A DNA stretch of 6,252 bases from DASZHJ01 sp035263705 (GCA_035263705.1 DATFRA010000234.1:1-6252), one strand, 5' to 3'. Shown: positions 1 to 6,084, counted from the stretch's first letter. The notes: generated by a model from the letters alone, not told the origin. Translations and numbers: made by a program.

Positions 1-1
1 G

Positions 2-610
<609 letters not shown>

Positions 611-640
611 GAAGAAAAAGACGCTTAGGCAGGAAACCTG

Positions 641-671
641 GGGCCGCCCGTAAGGGCGGCCCTTTTTCTTT
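641..671 (+). terminator. Rho-independent terminator of groEL
   Basis: A perfect 9-bp GC-only stem, GGGCCGCCC (641-649) and GGGCGGCCC (654-662), closes a GTAA tetraloop of the stable GNRA type. A T-rich run, TTTTTCTTT (663-671), follows at once. It sits 30 bp after the groEL stop and separates the chaperonin transcript from the regulator gene at 740. Confidence 0.95.
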
Positions 672-677
672 GCCGTG

Positions 678-713
678 ACTGCTGCCAGCATCTGGCAGCA
701 GTCCGGCAGCAGA
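678..713. promoter_or_regulatory. Operator-like palindrome upstream of the WYL regulator, with an extra half-site
   Basis: ACTGCTGCCA (678-687) and TGGCAGCAGT (693-702) form a perfect 10-bp inverted repeat around a 5-nt centre, GCATC. A further half-site, CGGCAGCAGA (704-713), starts 11 bp after the second arm, about one helical turn, in the same orientation. The site lies 38 bp upstream of the TTG start of the HTH/WYL gene. A near copy with the same spacing lies upstream of the next gene (1439-1463). This pairing suggests a dimeric binding site for the encoded regulator and autoregulation. The repeat is directly visible; its binding by this protein is inferred. Confidence 0.75.
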
Positions 714-739
714 CTGCGGAGGCCCCAGAGGAGACCGCC

Positions 740-1429
740 TTGTCCCGTGCCGAGCGCCTACTCGACCTGATTCAGATCCTGCGGGGGCACCGCCGGGCCG
801 TCAGCGGCCAGGCGCTGGCGGACGAGCTCGACGTGAGCCTCCGCACCCTCTATCGCGACATCGCGAGCCTGCAGGCCCAGGGCGCGGGCATCGAGGGCGA
901 GGCCGGCGTCGGCTATATCCTGAAGCCCGGCTTCATGCTGCCGCCGCTCATGTTTTCGGAGGAAGAGATCGAGGCGCTGGTGCTGGGCTCGCGCTGGGTC
1001 GCCGAGCACGGCGATGATCGGCTTAGCGACGCTGCCCGCGACGCGCTCGCCAAGATCGGGGCGGTGTTGCCCGATGACCTCCGCGAGAGCCTCGACGCGT
1101 CAAGTCTGTTGGTCGGCCCGCGCGAGGCCGTCGCCGCCGGCGATGCGGAGCTGGCGACCATCCGCGACGCGATCCGGAAGGAGCGCAAGCTCCGCATCCG
1201 CTATCGCGACCGGCATGCCGAGGAGACCCGGCGCACGATCTGGCCGTTCGCGCTCGGCTTCTTCGATCGCGCCCGCGTCGTCGCCGCCTGGTGCGAGCTC
1301 CGGCGGGGCTATCGGCATTTCCGCACCGACCGCATCGCCGCGCTGACGCTGTCCGAGCGCCGCTATCCCCGCCGGCGCCAGGCGCTCCTCAGGGAGTGGC
1401 GGGCCATCCAGGACATCCCCCCGCAATAG
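740..1429 (+). CDS. YafY-type HTH/WYL-domain transcriptional regulator
   Basis: A 229-residue cytoplasmic DNA-binding regulator. Residues 1-60 form a winged helix-turn-helix of the HTH_11/DeoR kind: MSRAERLLDLIQILR, then the HTH SGQALADELDVSLRTLYRDIASL (22-44) and the wing GIEGEAGVGYIL (50-61). A linker with LPPLMFSEEEIEAL follows. A WYL domain covers about 138-203, with IRKERKLRIRYRD, IWPFALGFF, VVAAWCELRRGYRHFRTDRI and a C-terminal RYPRRRQALLREW. The literal W-Y-L tripeptide is replaced by VVAAWCELR (180-188), normal variation in YafY proteins. The start is TTG at 740, supported by GAGGAG at 728-733 and by the MSRAERLLDL opening usual for this family. The WYL domain is a ligand-sensing domain; the ligand cannot be told here. 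Paired palindromes before this gene and the VOC gene suggest that it controls both. Confidence 0.93.
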   Translation: MSRAERLLDLIQILRGHRRAVSGQALADELDVSLRTLYRDIASLQAQGAGIEGEAGVGYILKPGFMLPPLMFSEEEIEALVLGSRWVAEHGDDRLSDAARDALAKIGAVLPDDLRESLDASSLLVGPREAVAAGDAELATIRDAIRKERKLRIRYRDRHAEETRRTIWPFALGFFDRARVVAAWCELRRGYRHFRTDRIAALTLSERRYPRRRQALLREWRAIQDIPPQ

Positions 1430-1438
1430 CTGCGTTTT

Positions 1439-1463
1439 ACTGCTGCCAAAATCTGACAGCAGG
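1439..1463. promoter_or_regulatory. Second operator-like palindrome, upstream of the VOC gene
   Basis: ACTGCTGCCA (1439-1448) is identical to the left arm of the upstream site. A 5-nt centre, AAATC, and TGACAGCAGG (1454-1463) follow; the right arm has one internal mismatch to a perfect palindrome. The spacing equals that of the site at 678-702. It begins 10 bp after the regulator stop and ends 38 bp before the VOC start. The centre contains CAAAAT (1447-1452), a possible -10 with no good -35, so repressor binding here would plausibly block VOC-gene transcription. Confidence 0.75.
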
Positions 1464-1501
1464 CTCGGGCATGATTGCGGCTCCCAGCCAAGGAGAGCCC
1501 C

Positions 1502-1873
1502 ATGCTCGATATCAACTTCGTCCTGCTCTACGTCGACAATCCCGCCGCGAGCGCCGCGTTCTATCAGAAGCTCCTGGGTAAGCCGCCGGTCGAGCAGTCG
1601 CCGACCTTCGCGATGTTCGCCATGGCGTCCGGCGTGATGCTCGGCCTTTGGTCCCGCCACTCGGTCGAGCCTACGGCGGCCGCCGGCGGTGGCGGCGGCG
1701 AGATCGCCTTCACGGTCCGCGATGCCGATGCGGTCGACGCCACGCATGCGGATTGGACGGCGCGAGGTCTCCGGATCCTGCAAGCGCCGACCGACCTCGA
1801 CTTCGGCCGCACCTGCGTTGCCGTGGACCTCGACGGCCATCGCATTCGCGCATTCTTCCCGACAGGACCTTGA
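1502..1873 (+). CDS. VOC-family (glyoxalase/bleomycin-resistance fold) protein, substrate unknown
   Basis: A 123-residue small cytosolic protein of the vicinal-oxygen-chelate superfamily. The two beta-alpha-beta-beta-beta modules can be followed. The first is MLDINFVLLYVDNPAASAAFYQKLLG, then FAMFAMASGVMLGLW. The second, after a low-complexity TAAAGGGGG linker (58-66), is EIAFTVRDADAVDATHADWTARGLRIL, then RTCVAVDLDGHRIRAFFP (103-120). The first strand lacks the histidine that starts the metal site in glyoxalase I, so metal binding and catalysis are uncertain. The start is ATG at 1502 with AAGGAGAG at 1490-1497; the same frame extends upstream to 1475 without such a site. It follows the WYL regulator by 72 bp and has its own operator-like palindrome. 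A pairing with a YafY-type regulator suggests an inducible detoxification or resistance role, but the substrate is unknown. Confidence 0.88.
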   Translation: MLDINFVLLYVDNPAASAAFYQKLLGKPPVEQSPTFAMFAMASGVMLGLWSRHSVEPTAAAGGGGGEIAFTVRDADAVDATHADWTARGLRILQAPTDLDFGRTCVAVDLDGHRIRAFFPTGP

Positions 1874-1889
1874 GCGCGACCCGGGCGCC

Positions 1890-2534
1890 CTACTCCGCGT
1901 CCGGCTGTTTCTCCGGGAACGCCGCGGCGACCTGTGGCACGCCGCGGCAGGTCTCGAAGATCCGCATGATCGTGGGATAGGGCGCGAAGTCGAAGCTCTT
2001 GTGGCGCCGCGCGTTCACCACCTGTGGCACCAGGCAGCAATCGGCGAGGCCCGGCGCATCGCCGTGGCAGAACCGGCCCGTGTCGGCCTCGCTCGAGAGC
2101 CGCCGCTCGATCGCCTCGAAGCCGAGCCGGATCCAGTGGTTGAACCAGGTTTCGACGGTCTTCTCGTCGTGGCGGAGGGGGTCCGCGAGATAGCGCAGCA
2201 CGCGAAGATTGTCGATCGGGTGGATATCGCAGGCGATCATCTGCCCGAGCGAGCGCACGCGCGCGCGGGCCAGCGGCGCTTTCGGCAGGAGCGCCGGCGT
2301 CGGCCGCGTCTCCTCGAGATACTCGATGATCGCGAGCGACTGGCTCAGCACGAGATGACCCTCGTCCTCGAGCGCCGGCACCAACGCCTGCGGGTTGAGT
2401 TTCAGGTAGTCGGCGCCGAACTGCTGATTCTTGCGCAGATGGATCGAGGCCTGCTCGTAGTCGAGCCCTTTCAGATTGAGCGCGATCCGGACGCGAAACG
2501 CCGCCGAGGAGCGGAAGTAGCCGTAGAGCTTCAT
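1890..2534 (-). CDS. maiA: Maleylacetoacetate isomerase (zeta-class glutathione S-transferase)
   Basis: A 214-residue cytosolic enzyme that isomerises 4-maleylacetoacetate to 4-fumarylacetoacetate with glutathione, the third step after hydroxyphenylpyruvate. The thioredoxin-like N-domain holds MKLYGYFRSSAAFRVRIALN (1-20), NPQALVPALE (47-56) and the glutathione-contacting QSLAIIEYLEE (65-75). The helical C-domain carries CDIHPIDNLRVL (102-113), typical of MaiA, and GDAPGLADCCLVPQV (158-172). The zeta-class Ser-Ser-Cys motif reads S9-S10-A11: the catalytic serine is kept but the cysteine is replaced, a change I recall as common in bacterial MaiA. The ATG at 2534 is chosen because AAGGTGAGG lies 8 bp upstream on this strand; an in-frame GTG at 2558 would add eight residues. 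It follows the hydrolase gene by 31 bp and is last in the operon. No terminator is visible before the convergent VOC gene. Confidence 0.95.
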   Translation of the reverse strand: MKLYGYFRSSAAFRVRIALNLKGLDYEQASIHLRKNQQFGADYLKLNPQALVPALEDEGHLVLSQSLAIIEYLEETRPTPALLPKAPLARARVRSLGQMIACDIHPIDNLRVLRYLADPLRHDEKTVETWFNHWIRLGFEAIERRLSSEADTGRFCHGDAPGLADCCLVPQVVNARRHKSFDFAPYPTIMRIFETCRGVPQVAAAFPEKQPDAE

Positions 2535-2565
2535 GCGAGGTGCCTCACCTTCTGCCACGCCGATC

Positions 2566-3555
2566 CTACCGGAGTGGCTGATAGCGCACCACTTTCTGGT
2601 CGATCGTGCCGAAGATCGAGCGGCCCTCCGCGTCCTTCATCTCGATGCGCACGCGGTCGCCGAATTTGAGGAATGGCGTCTTGGGCGCGCCCCCTTCGAT
2701 GGTCTCGATCATGCGCCGCTCCGCGAGGCAGGCGGAGCCTGCCGCGGGATCACGGTTGGAGACCGTGCCGGAGCCGATGATGGTGCCGGCCTCGAGCTCG
2801 CGCGTCTTCGCGGCATGCGCGATCAGCATCGGGAAATCGAAATTCATGTCGCGGCCGGCGTTGGGCTGACCGAAGAGGGTGCCGTTGATGCTGCTCATCA
2901 GCGGCAGTGCCACCGTGCGGCCGTTCCAGGCGGCGCCCAGCTCGTCGGGCGTCGCCGCCACCGGCGAGAAGGCAGTTGCGGGCTTGCCGTGCACGAAGCC
3001 GAAGCCTTTTGCCAGCTCCGGCGGGATCAGATTGCGCAGGCTCACGTCGTTGACGAGCATCAAGAGCACGATGTGTTGCCCGGCCCGCTCGGCCGAAATC
3101 CCCATGGGCACGTCGCTGACGATCACTGCGACCTCGCTCTCGAGGTCGATGCCGTAGGCTTCGTCCGCCACCAGAATGTCGTCGGTCGGGCCAGTGAAGC
3201 TGTCGGAGCCGCCCTGGTACATCAGGGGATCGCTGTAGAGGCTTTGGGGCATCTCCGCCTTGCGCGCCTTGCGCACGAGTTCGGCATGGTAGAGATAGGC
3301 CGAGCCGTCGAGCCATTGGAAGGCGCGCGGCAGCGGCGACGCCGCGAGGCTCGGATCGAAAGGCTGGGTGGCGACCTTACCCTGCTCGAGCTGCGCGGCG
3401 ATCGCCCTGAGCGCCGGCTCGGCCAGCGACCAATCCTCGAGCGCCCGCTGCAAGGTCGGTGAGATCTGCGGCACCGCCACGCAGCGCGCGAGGTCTCGGC
3501 TCACGACGACCAGCGTGCCGTCGCGGCCGCCGCGCTTCAGGGTCGCGAGCTTCAT
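2566..3555 (-). CDS. Fumarylacetoacetate hydrolase family protein (last step of homogentisate degradation)
   Basis: A 329-residue enzyme expected to cleave fumarylacetoacetate to fumarate and acetoacetate. The N-terminal part (about 1-110) starts MKLATLKRGGRDGTLVVVS. The FAH catalytic domain follows: LESEVAVIV gives the paired metal-binding glutamates E139 and E141, LMLVNDVSLRNL gives D170 and R174, AKGFGF gives K183, and GSGTVSN gives T264. These line up with E199, E201, D233, R237, K253 and T350 of mammalian FAH, aligned by eye from memory. The length of about 330 residues is typical of the bacterial form and shorter than the roughly 420-residue animal enzyme. Its ATG shares ATGA with the hmgA stop (bases 3552-3555), which suggests translational coupling. 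The family also includes other beta-diketone hydrolases and decarboxylases; position between hmgA and maiA decides the assignment. Confidence 0.93.
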   Translation of the reverse strand: MKLATLKRGGRDGTLVVVSRDLARCVAVPQISPTLQRALEDWSLAEPALRAIAAQLEQGKVATQPFDPSLAASPLPRAFQWLDGSAYLYHAELVRKARKAEMPQSLYSDPLMYQGGSDSFTGPTDDILVADEAYGIDLESEVAVIVSDVPMGISAERAGQHIVLLMLVNDVSLRNLIPPELAKGFGFVHGKPATAFSPVAATPDELGAAWNGRTVALPLMSSINGTLFGQPNAGRDMNFDFPMLIAHAAKTRELEAGTIIGSGTVSNRDPAAGSACLAERRMIETIEGGAPKTPFLKFGDRVRIEMKDAEGRSIFGTIDQKVVRYQPLR

Positions 3556-4694
3556 GGCGTATCCGTGCGCCAAGAGTTCACATAACCCTCGAACTCGACG
3601 CCCGGCGGCAGGCGGCATATCTCGAGGGCGTCGCGCGCGTCCAGCATCACCGCGACCTCGTCGGTCTCGGGCTTCTTCGGCTTGAGCGCGCCCGCGAGCG
3701 CCTTCGGATGCGGCCCATGCGGGAAGCCGCCGGGATGCAGCGTCACCATCCCCGCGTGGATGTTGTCGCGCGAGAAGAAATCGCCGCGGTGATAGAACAG
3801 CACTTCGTCGAAATCGTCGTTCGAATGGAAGAACGGCACCTTGAGCGCGCCGGGATCGGTCTCGAAGGGCCGCGGCACGAAGGTGCAGACCACAAAGCGG
3901 TCGGCGAGGAAGGTCGTGTGCGCCGACGGCGGCAGGTGCACGCGGTGGCTCATGATCGGCCGGATGTCGCGCCAGTTGAGCCGCACCGGCGCCAGGTCGC
4001 CGTGCCAGCCGATCGCGTCGAGCGGGTTGTAGGGATAGGTGATGGTTGAGATCGCGTTCCGGCGCTTGACGCGCACGGTCCACTCCTCGCGCTTCCCTTT
4101 GGCCGTCTGCTGCGCCTTGAAAGCGTCGTCGATCGCGGGCACGTCGAGCACCGCCGGATCGAAGATCGCGGCGCCACCCACCAGCCCCTTTTCCGGCAGC
4201 CGATAGCCGTCGTTGGTCGCCTCGATCATCAGGAACACCGCGGCACCCTCGCAGGCGACCCGCCACTGCGCGCCCCGCGGCAGCAGGATGTAGTCGCCGT
4301 CGCGGAACCGAAGATGGCCCCAGTCGCAGAAGAGATCGCCCGAGCCCTCGTGCACGAACAGGAGCTCGTCGCCGTCGCCGTTGCGCACCAGGTGGTCCAT
4401 CGCGCCGCTGGTGCGCCAGAGCCGGTAGCGCAGATGCGGGTTCATCAGGACCTCGTCGGCCTCCCAAGGCGAGGCCGCGACGTCGTTGAGCTTCGTGAGA
4501 TCGAAGGCCCGTGGGCGTAGCGGCCCTTCCCAGCGCGTCCAGCCCGTGGGCGGATGGGCGTGCACCATCTGCGTCGCCGGCCCGAAGAACCCCTCCTTGC
4601 CGAGCTCGCGCTCGTAGGTGCCGGGCGGCAGGTCGGCGTGCGCCTGCCGCGAGGTCATGCCCTCGACGCGAGGAAACCGGATCCAGCTTTTCAT
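3552..4694 (-). CDS. hmgA: Homogentisate 1,2-dioxygenase (short bacterial form)
   Basis: A 380-residue non-haem iron dioxygenase expected to open the ring of homogentisate to give maleylacetoacetate. A cupin-like N-terminal half is visible: GDELLFVHEGSGDLFCDWGHL, then FRDGDYILLPRGAQWRV (about 108-145). The C-terminal half carries PIMSHRVHLPPSAHTTF, FFHSNDDFDEVLFYHRGDF (289-306) and TLHPGGFPHGPHP (318-330). H290, E297 and H326 are the likely iron ligands by analogy with His335/Glu341/His371 of the human enzyme. The spacing H290 to E297 is one residue longer, so this matching is tentative. The protein is clearly shorter than the usual 430-450 residues. The start is ATG at 4694, with GGGAG 8-12 bases upstream on this strand; a 16-residue in-frame extension to 4742 has no support. 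hpd lies 203 bp upstream beyond a repeat, and the stop overlaps the hydrolase start. Confidence 0.92.
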   Translation of the reverse strand: MKSWIRFPRVEGMTSRQAHADLPPGTYERELGKEGFFGPATQMVHAHPPTGWTRWEGPLRPRAFDLTKLNDVAASPWEADEVLMNPHLRYRLWRTSGAMDHLVRNGDGDELLFVHEGSGDLFCDWGHLRFRDGDYILLPRGAQWRVACEGAAVFLMIEATNDGYRLPEKGLVGGAAIFDPAVLDVPAIDDAFKAQQTAKGKREEWTVRVKRRNAISTITYPYNPLDAIGWHGDLAPVRLNWRDIRPIMSHRVHLPPSAHTTFLADRFVVCTFVPRPFETDPGALKVPFFHSNDDFDEVLFYHRGDFFSRDNIHAGMVTLHPGGFPHGPHPKALAGALKPKKPETDEVAVMLDARDALEICRLPPGVEFEGYVNSWRTDTP

Positions 4695-4742
4695 CGTCTC
4701 ACTCCCGTTGAAGAAAGACCACGTACGCGCGGAGGATTGCAC

Positions 4743-4867
4743 AAGCGCGGTGCGTCCTTCGACGCGCTACGCTTGCTCAGGATGAGGGATGTAGAAAATG
4801 GCACAAAGAAAAGCCCTCATCCTGAGCAAGCGACCGCAGGGAGCGCGTCGAAGGACGCAGTGCGCTT
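4743..4867. repeat. Long imperfect inverted repeat between hpd and hmgA
   Basis: Two arms face each other around a 25-nt A-rich loop (4789-4813). The inner block is 18 bp and perfect: 4771-4788 against 4814-4831, carrying CTCAGGATGAGGG and its complement. After an asymmetric bulge (TAC at 4768-4770; 11 nt at 4832-4842) comes a 17-bp perfect block: 4751-4767 against 4843-4859, carrying TGCGTCCTTCGACGCGC and its complement. Two mismatched bases later, AAGCGC (4743-4748) pairs with GCGCTT (4862-4867). The words GTCCTTCGA and CTCAGGATGAGG are of a kind seen in dispersed intergenic palindromes of alphaproteobacteria, as I recall. There is no T-run on either side, so it is not a classical intrinsic terminator. 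It accounts for most of the 203-bp hpd-hmgA gap. Confidence 0.9.
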
Positions 4868-4897
4868 CTGCCATCCTGCGGGTCTCCGTCGTGAATC

Positions 4898-6001
4898 CTA
4901 GCTCTTGAGCACACCCCGGCGGATCTGGTCGAGCTCGATCGATTCGAAGAGCGCGCGGAAATTGCCTTCGCCGAAGCCCTCGTTGCCCTTGCGCTGGATG
5001 ATCTCGAAGAAGATCGGGCCGATCACCGTGTTGGTGAAGATCTGCAGCAGCAGGCCGCCGCCCTTGGTGGGCGCGCCGTCGACGAGAATGCGATTGCGGC
5101 GCAGCCGCCCCAGGTCCTGGCCGTGGCCGGGGAGCCGCGCGTCCACCTGCTCGTAGTAGGTGTCCGGTACCTCCATGAAGGTGACGCCCTTGGCGCGCAG
5201 CCCCTCGACAGTGGAGAAAATGTCGGAGGTCGCGAGTGCGATGTGCTGGATGCCCTCGCCGTGATAGGCCGCGAGGTACTCCGCGATCTGCGACTTGTCG
5301 TCGGCGCTCTCGTTGATGGGGATGCGGATGCGGCCGCAGGGGCTGGTCATCGCCTTCGAGCGCAGCCCCGTGAGCTTGCCCTCGATATCGAAATAGCGGA
5401 CCTCGCGAAAGTTGAAGAGGTCTTCGTAGAACTTGGCCCAGAGCGCCATGCGGCCCTGGTGCACGTTGTGGGTGAGATGGTCGACGCCCGCGAGACCGAC
5501 GCCCGCAGGCCGCGTCTCCGCGCCCGGAAGCGGGACGAAGTCGACGTCGTAAATGGTGTGGTCGCCGTAGCGGTCGACGAGATAGAGGATGCTGCCGCCG
5601 ATCCCCTCGATCGCGGGAATGTTGAGCTCCATGGGCCCGACCTTCCCGGCGACCGGCTTGGCGCCCAGCTTGATCGCCCGCTCATAGGCGCGGGCGGCGT
5701 CGCGCACGCGGAAGGCGATGGCGCAGACCGAGGGGCCGTGGAGCCGCGCGAAGGCCTGAGCGAAGCTCTCGGGCTCCGCATTGACGATGAAGTTGACGTC
5801 GCCCTGGCGGTAGAGCGTCACCTTCTTGGAGCGATGCCGGGCGACGGCGGCAAAGCCCATGCTCTCGAAGAGCCGACCGAGCGCCGCGGTATCGGGCGCG
5901 GTGTACTCCACGAACTCGAAACCGTCGGTGCCCATGGGGTTGTCCCAGAGGTCGTGGGGCGGCTCGGTCACAGGACGATCGGTCTCGGCGGCGAGAGGCA
6001 T
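4898..6001 (-). CDS. hpd: 4-Hydroxyphenylpyruvate dioxygenase
   Basis: A 367-residue Fe(II) enzyme that turns 4-hydroxyphenylpyruvate and O2 into homogentisate and CO2, the entry step of this cluster. It is a two-module VOC-fold protein. The N-terminal module (about 24-155) starts MGTDGFEFVEYTAPD. The catalytic C-terminal module carries VDHLTHNV with metal ligand H175, GIQHIALAT with H253 and PIFFEIIQRKG with E333. The family signatures RIPINESADDKSQI (226-239) and GFGEGNFRALFESIE near the C-terminus are also present. The length is typical of bacterial HPPD. The start is ATG at 6001 with a GGAGGG Shine-Dalgarno at 6005-6010; M23 is an internal alternative, but the leader before NPMGTDGFEFVE is common in bacterial HPPDs. 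It is first of the four-gene catabolic series and divergent from a MarR gene, with an operator-like palindrome between. Confidence 0.98.
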   Translation of the reverse strand: MPLAAETDRPVTEPPHDLWDNPMGTDGFEFVEYTAPDTAALGRLFESMGFAAVARHRSKKVTLYRQGDVNFIVNAEPESFAQAFARLHGPSVCAIAFRVRDAARAYERAIKLGAKPVAGKVGPMELNIPAIEGIGGSILYLVDRYGDHTIYDVDFVPLPGAETRPAGVGLAGVDHLTHNVHQGRMALWAKFYEDLFNFREVRYFDIEGKLTGLRSKAMTSPCGRIRIPINESADDKSQIAEYLAAYHGEGIQHIALATSDIFSTVEGLRAKGVTFMEVPDTYYEQVDARLPGHGQDLGRLRRNRILVDGAPTKGGGLLLQIFTNTVIGPIFFEIIQRKGNEGFGEGNFRALFESIELDQIRRGVLKS

Positions 6002-6031
6002 GTCCCCTCCCTGGAGGGATTGGGCCGGGGC

Positions 6032-6060
6032 TTGACCCCGGCGGTCATACCCAGCAATTT
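6032..6060 (+). promoter_or_regulatory. Candidate marR promoter for a leaderless transcript
   Basis: TTGACC (6032-6037) is a near-perfect -35. With a 17-bp spacer the -10 would be CAATTT (6055-6060), which keeps only the most conserved A and final T. Initiation 7-9 bp further on falls at 6067-6069, at the ATG itself, which fits the absence of a Shine-Dalgarno sequence. The -10 is weak, so this is a suggestion. Confidence 0.3.
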
Positions 6061-6084
6061 AGTTTCAAATGAAACTAAATCCAA
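6056..6084 (-). promoter_or_regulatory. Candidate hpd promoter overlapping the palindrome
   Basis: Read on the minus strand, TTGGAT (6079-6084) and TAAATT (6056-6061) are separated by exactly 17 bp, and the spacer is mostly the palindrome at 6057-6080. The -10 matches consensus at 4 of 6 positions and the -35 only at TTG. Transcription would start near 6048, giving a leader of about 47 nt. A factor bound at the palindrome would cover both elements. The promoter is inferred from position and weak consensus only. Confidence 0.4.
6057..6080. promoter_or_regulatory. Perfect palindrome in the hpd-marR divergent region, probable MarR operator
   Basis: ATTTAGTTTC (6057-6066) and GAAACTAAAT (6071-6080) form a perfect 10-bp inverted repeat around AAAT. 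This AT-rich 24-mer stands out in GC-rich surroundings. It lies in the 67-bp region between the divergent hpd and marR starts and runs into marR, whose first four codons (ATG AAA CTA AAT, 6069-6080) cover its right part. Size and symmetry fit a MarR dimer site, so repression of both hpd and marR is likely. Binding is inferred, the repeat is seen. Confidence 0.8.

Noticed and set aside
676..713. A second terminator or RNA element formed by the CTGCTGCCA palindrome after groEL.
   Set aside because: It has no T-run, a full terminator already lies upstream, and the near copy before the VOC gene points to a DNA-binding site.
1475..1501. An upstream in-frame start for the VOC gene at 1475.
   Set aside because: It would add nine residues before the usual family opening, and the strong AAGGAGAG at 1490-1497 is placed for ATG at 1502.
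1100..1840. A 246-codon minus-strand open frame antisense to the WYL and VOC genes.
   Set aside because: Both genes on the other strand have convincing domains and start signals; this frame has neither.
1689..2669. A 326-codon plus-strand open frame across the VOC 3' end and the antisense of maiA.
   Set aside because: It lies opposite clear maiA coding sequence and in another frame of the VOC gene. It shows no recognisable motif and is a product of high G+C content.
2533..3462. A 309-codon plus-strand open frame antisense to the hydrolase.
   Set aside because: It mirrors codons of an unmistakable FAH-family gene, is rich in His, Arg and Ala without a known pattern, and has no ribosome-binding site.
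2566..4467. A single 633-codon minus-strand frame that could be read as a fusion protein ending in the fumarylacetoacetate hydrolase.
   Set aside because: The part upstream of 3555 is the wrong frame of hmgA and is Arg/Ala/Gly-rich without domain signatures. The hydrolase has its own ATG at the ATGA overlap and a normal family length from there.
4695..4742. A separate hmgA promoter (TTGTGC with TGGTCT at 17 bp).
   Set aside because: The -10 candidate matches consensus poorly and nothing else supports it.
4743..4867. The large inverted repeat as an intrinsic terminator of hpd.
   Set aside because: No T-run follows the stem on the minus strand, and the 25-nt loop and internal bulge are unlike a terminator hairpin. 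A termination effect by other means is not excluded.
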